A stretch of DNA of 6,011 nucleotides. Origin: Desulfobulbaceae bacterium. Lineage in GTDB: Bacteria > Desulfobacterota > Desulfobulbia > Desulfobulbales > Desulfocapsaceae. The translations under genes and the position numbers were made by a program. Location of the stretch: positions 1-6,011 of the forward strand of contig JAIRRG010000221.1 in assembly GCA_031256095.1 (NCBI GenBank). The letters run 5' to 3'. Positions 1 through 4,604 of this stretch are shown in pieces. The notes under the pieces were generated by a model that ran no database searches, was not told the origin of the DNA, and saw only the letters and a program-made list of their open reading frames with translations. Positions within the stretch are counted from its first letter, which is position 1. Each line of letters opens with the position of its first letter.

Positions 1-95
1 TGTGGCGCGATGCCAAGATATATGAGATCGGCGCCGGCACCAGCGAAATCCGGAGAATGTTGATCGGGCGCGAGTTGTTCGCCGAAACGGCCTGA
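1..95 (+). CDS. Acyl-CoA dehydrogenase, C-terminal end only
   Basis: The first two bases belong to a split codon. From position 3 the frame gives 30 residues ending in TGA at 93-95. They contain the hallmark C-terminal signature of acyl-CoA dehydrogenases: RDAKIYEIGAGTSEIRR, followed by LIGREL. In this family the segment lies in the last helical domain, near the FAD and the tetramer interface. The enzyme desaturates an acyl-CoA at the alpha-beta bond and passes electrons to electron-transfer flavoprotein. The catalytic Glu and substrate pocket lie upstream of the window, so the substrate cannot be read here. From its place before a carboxylase and a hydratase I infer that it makes the 3-methyl-enoyl-CoA that the carboxylase uses, like LiuA (isovaleryl-CoA) or AtuD (citronellyl-CoA). 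The family call is firm; the specific role is inference. Confidence 0.9.
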   Translation, partial: WRDAKIYEIGAGTSEIRRMLIGRELFAETA

Positions 96-140
96 TGCCT
101 TGGTTTTTCTCAAAATCAAGCAAGCCGAAGGTCGCGGAAT

Positions 141-160
141 ATCAGACATCATTGTCTTAT
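141..160. promoter_or_regulatory. Imperfect 20-bp palindrome, candidate operator
   Basis: In the gap between the dehydrogenase and the biotin carboxylase gene there is an inverted repeat with arms ATcAGACA and TGTCTtAT around the 4-bp centre TCAT; 7 of 8 arm positions pair. It lies about 30 bp before the start codon. Its size and symmetry would suit a dimeric repressor of the TetR or MarR type, but I do not recognise a known operator. I see no convincing -35/-10 pair around it, so it could also be a chance symmetry or a weak RNA hairpin. Confidence 0.3.
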
Positions 161-163
161 CAG

Positions 164-176
164 GTAACGCTGTTAC
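164..176 (+). other. Short hairpin abutting the ribosome binding site of the biotin carboxylase gene
   Basis: GTAAC, loop GCT, GTTAC forms a perfect 5-bp stem. It ends directly beside the GGAG (177-180) that is the only plausible ribosome binding site for the ATG at 192. The spacer of 11 bases is longer than usual. The stem is too short and GC-poor to be a terminator and no T-run follows. A mild effect on translation start is possible, but this is only an inference from position. Confidence 0.25.
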
Positions 177-191
177 GGAGAATATTCAAAT

Positions 192-1685
192 ATGGAAGAT
201 GGAATAAATTCTTGGCCATTTGACTATGTCTTGGTGGCCAATCGCGGCGAGATCGCGGTCCGCATTTTGAAAACGGTGAAGGGTCTGGGATTGAAAGGAG
301 CGGTGGTATACCACGCTGTCGACGCACAATCTGTCGCCGCGCAAATGGCTGATGTCGCAGTCGAAATCGAAGGAACTACGCCGGTTGCCGCCTATCTCGA
401 TGCCGAGCAAATCGTTGCCGTCGCTTTAAGCGTTGGCGCTGGCGCCATCCATCCAGGCTATGGTTTCCTTTCGGAAAATTCCGGCTTTGCCCGCGCCTGT
501 GTGCAGGCAGGCATTGTTTTTGTCGGGCCTACCCCAGAGGTGATTGATCTCATGGGGGATAAAGTCACGGCCCGCGCTTTCGTGTCGAATGCGGGATTTC
601 CGGTAGCGCCATCGGCGATTGAAGATGATGACCCCGCCACCTTTGTCGAGCGGGCCCGCGCTGTTGGCGTCCCGCTCTTGATAAAACCGGCGGCCGGCGG
701 CGGTGGCAAGGGGATGAGGGTCGTCAGGGATTTGGCGTTGCTTGAAGTGGAGATTGAGCGGGCGCGCAGCGAAGGCAAACGCTATTTCGGTGACGGGCGA
801 CTCTACGCCGAGCGCTATGTGGAAAACCCACGCCACATCGAGGTGCAGATTCTCGGTGATGCGCATGGCAACGTGGTTCATCTGTTTGAACGCGAGTGCT
901 CCGTCCAGCGCCGTTTTCAGAAGATCATTGAAGAAACGCCTTCGCCGGCACTGACACCACAGCTGCGCCAAAAAATCTGCCAAACCGCCGCTGGTATTGC
1001 CAGAAGCGCCGGTTATCAGAATGCCGGGACGGTTGAGTTTGTCTATGGAAGCGGGGAATTCTATTTCCTGGAAGTAAACACCCGTCTTCAGGTTGAGCAT
1101 GCAATTACCGAAAAAATTACCGGTTTCGATCTTGTCCATGAACAACTGCGGATTGCCGCTGGTCAGCCTTTGGGCTACCAGCAGTCGCAAATCAAGGCCC
1201 AGGGCCATGCCATCGAGATGCGAATTTACGCGGAGGATCCGGCCCAAGGTTTCACGCCAACGACTGGGCCCATCCTGAAATTGCGGGAACCAACGGGTGA
1301 TGGGATCCGCGTCGACAGCGGCATTGCCGAAGGATTGGCAATCACGGCCAATTTCGATCCGATGCTTGCCAAGCTGATCGTCTATGGCGCTGACCGGAAT
1401 CAGGCGATGGCGCTGGCGGACAAGGCCCTGGGCGACTACGTTTTGCTGGGCAGCAAAACCAACATTTCATTCCTCCGGCGGGTAATGAATCATGCCGCGT
1501 TCAAATCCGGCGACGTGCATACGGGATTCCTCGACGCCAATCCACAAATTGCCGCAAACCCGGCATTGACGAAAAATACGCTTGAGAAACTGTTGGCGGC
1601 GGCATCTCTGGCAACCAGAAGTATGCGTGATGAAGCTGACGCTGTTCTGGATATTCACGCGGCTATGGGAGCGTGGCGGAATTAA
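192..1685 (+). CDS. Biotin carboxylase subunit of an acyl-CoA carboxylase (alpha part 1)
   Basis: This 497-residue protein carboxylates the biotin of the carrier subunit, using ATP and bicarbonate. The N-terminal domain (about 10-122) has VANRGEIAVRI and HPGYGFLSEN. The ATP-grasp domain (about 125-335) has the glycine-rich loop AAGGGGKGM (167-175). The C-terminal domain (about 338-450) follows. Matched by hand to Escherichia coli AccC, the active-site residues are present: K124, K165, H215, K244, E282, E294, N296, R298, E302 and R344. Ala304 follows His303 where most relatives have Pro. The ATG at 192 is the first possible start after an in-frame stop at 165-167; GGAG lies at 177-180. Methylcrotonyl-, propionyl- and geranyl-CoA carboxylase alpha subunits are about 650-670 residues with a biotin domain. 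This one stops after GAWRN, where the fused enzymes continue into the next domain, and the missing part is the next gene. AccC of acetyl-CoA carboxylase is less likely given the neighbours. Confidence 0.95.
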   Translation: MEDGINSWPFDYVLVANRGEIAVRILKTVKGLGLKGAVVYHAVDAQSVAAQMADVAVEIEGTTPVAAYLDAEQIVAVALSVGAGAIHPGYGFLSENSGFARACVQAGIVFVGPTPEVIDLMGDKVTARAFVSNAGFPVAPSAIEDDDPATFVERARAVGVPLLIKPAAGGGGKGMRVVRDLALLEVEIERARSEGKRYFGDGRLYAERYVENPRHIEVQILGDAHGNVVHLFERECSVQRRFQKIIEETPSPALTPQLRQKICQTAAGIARSAGYQNAGTVEFVYGSGEFYFLEVNTRLQVEHAITEKITGFDLVHEQLRIAAGQPLGYQQSQIKAQGHAIEMRIYAEDPAQGFTPTTGPILKLREPTGDGIRVDSGIAEGLAITANFDPMLAKLIVYGADRNQAMALADKALGDYVLLGSKTNISFLRRVMNHAAFKSGDVHTGFLDANPQIAANPALTKNTLEKLLAAASLATRSMRDEADAVLDIHAAMGAWRN

Positions 1686-1691
1686 AGGAGG
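1685..1691 (+). promoter_or_regulatory. Strong Shine-Dalgarno that sets a GTG start for the biotin carrier gene
   Basis: AAGGAGG overlaps the last base of the TAA stop of the biotin carboxylase gene. It lies 6 bases before the GTG at 1698. A second purine-rich block, GGGAGG, fills 1692-1697. No ATG lies in frame near here, so this near-ideal site is the main support for the GTG start. It indicates that the carrier is translated as its own chain, coupled to its upstream neighbour. Confidence 0.75.
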
Positions 1692-1697
1692 GGGAGG

Positions 1698-2198
1698 GTG
1701 TATAATAACGCTTTTGTACTCAATGACGAAGAACTCAATGTCGCCATTTCACGCACGAAAAATGGCTACCTGCTCTATATTGGCGACGACGTATTGCCAA
1801 TTAATCTGCATAAAGAGAACGATGATTTTTCTATTTTGACTGTATTAGGTAAGCGTCAGGCGGTAATGCTTGCCGTGCATGGCGATGACGTTCATATCCA
1901 CATGGGTGGCGAGACTTACCTCCTGAAATACCGTAATCCCTTGGATCGTTTGGCCGCCAAATCGCGTGGCGCCGCCGACGACTTTATACGAGCCCCAATG
2001 CCGGGAAGTATTGTTTCCCTAAACATCGCTATCGGTGAGGCTGTCAGCGCCGGCCAAACCTTGCTGATCATGGAGAGTATGAAGATGGAAAGTACCATCC
2101 TGGCCCCCCGTGACGGCGTTGTGGCGACGGTGAATTTTGAAAAGGGTCAGACCTTCGATCGCAATGCCGTGCTCCTAACCCTTGAAGAGAAAGCATAA
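1698..2198 (+). CDS. Biotin carboxyl carrier subunit of an acyl-CoA carboxylase (alpha part 2)
   Basis: This 166-residue protein carries the biotin that shuttles CO2 between the biotin carboxylase and the carboxyltransferase. The C-terminal part (about 95-166) is a biotinyl domain: it has APMPG (99-103) and the attachment site ESMKM with the acceptor Lys129. Most relatives have EAMKM. The N-terminal 90 or so residues are predicted from their strand-like pattern to match the BT domain, which joins alpha to beta in propionyl- and methylcrotonyl-CoA carboxylases; this part is inferred, not recognised by motif. It lacks the long Ala/Pro-rich linker common in AccB proteins. The start is GTG, chosen because of the strong Shine-Dalgarno 6 bases before it. 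The gene is in the same frame as the biotin carboxylase gene 12 bp upstream, and the carboxyltransferase gene starts 2 bp downstream. A separate biotin protein ligase must charge Lys129; none is in this window. Confidence 0.92.
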   Translation: MYNNAFVLNDEELNVAISRTKNGYLLYIGDDVLPINLHKENDDFSILTVLGKRQAVMLAVHGDDVHIHMGGETYLLKYRNPLDRLAAKSRGAADDFIRAPMPGSIVSLNIAIGEAVSAGQTLLIMESMKMESTILAPRDGVVATVNFEKGQTFDRNAVLLTLEEKA

Positions 2199-2200
2199 TT

Positions 2201-3808
2201 ATGAAAAGAATCGAATCTCGAATTAATACTTCCTCTTCGGATTTTCGTGCCAATAAAGAAAATTATTTGAAAGTTGTCGAAGAGTTTCGGGGCAAACAAG
2301 ACAAGGCGCGTTATGACCGACCGCGACGAGATATGGAACGTCTCGACAAGCAGAACAAGATGTTCGTTCGCGACCGGATCAAGCAACTGTTGGATACGGG
2401 TACCCCTTTTCTGGAATTTTCTTCGCTTGCCGCCAATGAAGCCTATGCCGGCGAGGTTCCCGGTGCCGGTTGTGTAACCGGCATCGGCATTGTCGCTGGG
2501 CGGGAGGTGGTGATTAACGCCGGGGACGCCTCGGTCAAAGGCGGCGCCTGGTATCCCCTGACGACAAAGAAAACGGTCCGCGCCCTGGATATTGCCATCG
2601 AAAACCGGCTGCCTGTCGTTCACTTATGCGATTCAGCGGGCGGATTTCTGCCTTTGCAAGCCGATCTCTTTGCGGACAAATATTTCTCTGGGCGCATCTT
2701 CAGGAATCAGTGCCTGCTGTCCGAAATGAATGCGCAACAGGTCGCCGTCGTTTTGGGACATTGTACGGCTGGAGGCGCTTACGTGCCAGCCCTGTCGGAT
2801 TACAGTGTCATCGTCCGCGGGACCGGTGCGATTTTTTTGGCTGGGCCGCCTTTGGTCAAGGCGGCAACTGGTGAGGATGTCACCGTCGATGAACTGGGTG
2901 GCTGCGATATGCATACATCGGTATCTGGAACGGCGGATTATCCGGCTTCAAGTGAAGAAGAGGCAATCGCCATGGCGCGGGACATCGTGGCCCAGTTCCG
3001 GCGCCAGTCCAAGACGGTGATAGAGTGGCAGGAACCTGAAGATCCCTATTACGATGCGACTGAGCTTTACGGCATCATTCCGCCGGATATCAAGCAACAG
3101 TTCGATATGCACGAAGTTATCGCCCGCATCGTCGATGCCTCAAGATTCCATGAATATCAGCCGAATTACGGCAAGACCCTGATTTGCGGCTATGCGCACA
3201 TTTGGGGATTTAAGGTTGGGATCCTGGCGAACAATGGGGTGCTGTTCGACGATTCGTCTCTGAAGGGAGCTCACTTCATCGAGTTATGCAATCAAAATAA
3301 GACCCCTCTGATTTTCCTGCAAAATATTACCGGCTTCATGGTTGGTCGCGACTATGAGCGCGCTGGCATCACCAAGGACGGCGCCAAGATGATCATGGCG
3401 GTGGCATGTTCCAAGGTGCCGAAATTTACGATCATGTGCCATGGATCATTTGGCGCCGGGAATTACGGCATGAGTGGCCGCGCCTTTGATTCCCGCCTGC
3501 TGTTTTCATGGCCGCATTCGCAAATTTCCGTTATGGGCGCTGAACAGGCAGCGAATACCTTGGCCGATGTCAAAATCCGTCAATTGGCCCGCCAGGGAAA
3601 AGAGCTGACAAACACCGAAATTGCCGAGATTCGTGAGCCAGTGCTGGCTGAATTCAAGAGAAAGCAGTCGGCCTATTGGGCGACATCGGAGATTTGGGAT
3701 GACGGAATTCTCGATCCGGTCGACACGCGCAATGCGCTTGGCATGGGATTGTCGGCGGCATTGAATGCGCCTATTGCCGACCTGGGATATGGCATCTTTC
3801 GCATGTAA
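2201..3808 (+). CDS. Acyl-CoA carboxyltransferase beta subunit, methylcrotonyl/geranyl-CoA carboxylase type
   Basis: This 535-residue subunit moves the carboxyl group from carboxybiotin to an acyl-CoA. Its length and motifs match the beta subunits of methylcrotonyl- and geranyl-CoA carboxylase better than those of propionyl- or acetyl-CoA carboxylase. The N domain (about 25-290) has GDASVKGGAWYPLT (108-121), CTAGGAYVPA (188-197) and GPPLVKAATGE (215-225). The C domain (about 300-535) has QNITGFMVGRDYE (374-386), FGAGNYGM (417-424) and the closing WDDGILDPVDTR (499-510). Both oxyanion-hole loops, AGGA and GAGN, look intact. Ser163 stands where methylcrotonyl-CoA carboxylase has Phe (HFGR) and, as I recall, geranyl-CoA carboxylase has Gly. 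DSAGG (144-148) replaces the usual DSGGA, and Ala388 replaces a Gly. The ATG lies 2 bp after the carrier gene with only a weak GAAGAG upstream, so translation is probably coupled. The class is firm; the substrate is not. Confidence 0.93.
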   Translation: MKRIESRINTSSSDFRANKENYLKVVEEFRGKQDKARYDRPRRDMERLDKQNKMFVRDRIKQLLDTGTPFLEFSSLAANEAYAGEVPGAGCVTGIGIVAGREVVINAGDASVKGGAWYPLTTKKTVRALDIAIENRLPVVHLCDSAGGFLPLQADLFADKYFSGRIFRNQCLLSEMNAQQVAVVLGHCTAGGAYVPALSDYSVIVRGTGAIFLAGPPLVKAATGEDVTVDELGGCDMHTSVSGTADYPASSEEEAIAMARDIVAQFRRQSKTVIEWQEPEDPYYDATELYGIIPPDIKQQFDMHEVIARIVDASRFHEYQPNYGKTLICGYAHIWGFKVGILANNGVLFDDSSLKGAHFIELCNQNKTPLIFLQNITGFMVGRDYERAGITKDGAKMIMAVACSKVPKFTIMCHGSFGAGNYGMSGRAFDSRLLFSWPHSQISVMGAEQAANTLADVKIRQLARQGKELTNTEIAEIREPVLAEFKRKQSAYWATSEIWDDGILDPVDTRNALGMGLSAALNAPIADLGYGIFRM

Positions 3809-3812
3809 GGAG
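3807..3812 (+). promoter_or_regulatory. Shine-Dalgarno that sets the hydratase start at 3819
   Basis: AAGGAG overlaps the TAA of the carboxyltransferase gene and lies 6 bases before the ATG at 3819. It decides the start: an in-frame ATG at 3765 would add 18 residues that overlap the carboxyltransferase reading frame and do not look like crotonase-family sequence. Confidence 0.8.
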
Positions 3813-3818
3813 AAAGCG

Positions 3819-4604
3819 ATGAGCGAGATAGTTTTGGTAGAGGATCGCGGCGCTGTCCGCTGGATAAGCATCAACAGGCCGGATAAAAGAAACGCGATTA
3901 ATGAGGGCGTGATCGCGGCAATCCGCACGGCGATCGAAAGCGCCGATCTGGACGATGATTTGCGCGCCATTGTGCTTACCGGCATCGGTGAAAAGGCCTT
4001 TTGCGCCGGCGCCGATTTAGGCCGGCAAGTCGAAGGCGGAGCTTTTGATATCGATTACGCCGATCCCCGTCATTATGTGGTTGGGCTCTTCAAAGCCATC
4101 GAAGAGTGCCGCTTGCCGATCATCGCCCGAGTGAATGGTTTGGCCTTGGCCGGTGGTTTTGGCCTGGTCTGCGCCTGCGATATGGCGGTGGCGGCGGATG
4201 ACGCCCTTTTCGGAACCCCCGAAACGAAAATCGGCATAGCTCCGATGATGATCCTTGGCTACATGATGAGGATTCTGCCGCGGCGGAAGCTGATGGAGAT
4301 GTGCATCAGCGGCGAGTTTATCAGCGCCGAAGAAGCGCTGCAATTTGGCGTTATCAATTACGTCGTCCCGCGCGCGGAGCTTGATGACAAACTGAGTTGG
4401 TTACTGGATCGCATTACCGCCAAATCACCGGCAGCAATCAAGTTGTTCAAGCAAGGCTACCATGCCATGCAGGACATGAGCCTGCAGGAGTGCTTTGAAT
4501 TTGCGCAAATCATGATTTCTGTTATGGCAAGTACCAATGACGCCAAGGAAGGCAGGCTGGCCTTTCAGGAAAAGCGCCCCCCGGTTTGGAGGAGTGAACG
4601 ATGA
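3819..4604 (+). CDS. Enoyl-CoA hydratase (crotonase) family protein, probably a 3-methylglutaconyl-CoA-type hydratase
   Basis: This 261-residue protein has the usual crotonase length. It shows NRPDKRNAI (19-27), the CoA and oxyanion loop FCAGADL (61-67), the second oxyanion loop AGGFG (111-115) and FGTPETKIG (131-139). Of the two catalytic acids of classic enoyl-CoA hydratase (rat Glu144 and Glu164), the second is kept as Glu135. The first is replaced by Gly115. From memory, LiuC- and AtuE-type hydratases also have Gly in this loop, so water addition to a glutaconyl-CoA remains plausible. By position it would hydrate the product of the carboxylase encoded just upstream. An isomerase or a hydrolase of the same superfamily is the main alternative. 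The start has AAGGAG 6 bases upstream. The gene begins 10 bp after the carboxyltransferase gene, and its TGA overlaps the next ATG. The fold is certain; the reaction is inferred. Confidence 0.92.
   Translation: MSEIVLVEDRGAVRWISINRPDKRNAINEGVIAAIRTAIESADLDDDLRAIVLTGIGEKAFCAGADLGRQVEGGAFDIDYADPRHYVVGLFKAIEECRLPIIARVNGLALAGGFGLVCACDMAVAADDALFGTPETKIGIAPMMILGYMMRILPRRKLMEMCISGEFISAEEALQFGVINYVVPRAELDDKLSWLLDRITAKSPAAIKLFKQGYHAMQDMSLQECFEFAQIMISVMASTNDAKEGRLAFQEKRPPVWRSER
4588..4594 (+). promoter_or_regulatory. Shine-Dalgarno for the AtuA-family gene, inside the end of the hydratase gene
   Basis: GGAGGAG lies within the last codons of the hydratase gene, 6 bases before the ATG at 4601. That ATG overlaps the hydratase TGA in an ATGA junction, so the two genes are very likely translationally coupled. 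The site supports 4601 as the true start. Confidence 0.8.

Noticed and set aside
85..108. A possible terminator after the dehydrogenase: GGC and GCC near the stop, then a T-run
   Set aside because: The stem is only about 3 bp and would not be stable. The T-run alone is not enough to call a terminator.
180..193. AT-rich palindromes GAATATTC and ATATT/AATAT at the biotin carboxylase start
   Set aside because: They are short, AT-only symmetries overlapping the start codon and are expected by chance.
426..1247. A 273-codon open frame on the minus strand
   Set aside because: It lies opposite the well-supported biotin carboxylase gene and its translation shows no recognisable domain. It is a shadow of a codon-biased gene.
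1701..1706. Perfect TATAAT, a possible internal promoter -10 box
   Set aside because: It falls in the first codons of the carrier gene, and no TTGACA-like -35 lies 16-18 bp upstream, where the sequence is around the stop codon and purine-rich. Probably chance.
2147..2623. A 158-codon open frame on the minus strand
   Set aside because: It spans the carrier/carboxyltransferase junction opposite two certain genes and shows no motif.
3765..3818. Longer hydratase start at the ATG at 3765
   Set aside because: It would overlap the carboxyltransferase C-terminus, has no ribosome binding site of its own, and adds 18 residues unlike the family. The ATG at 3819 has AAGGAG 6 bases upstream.
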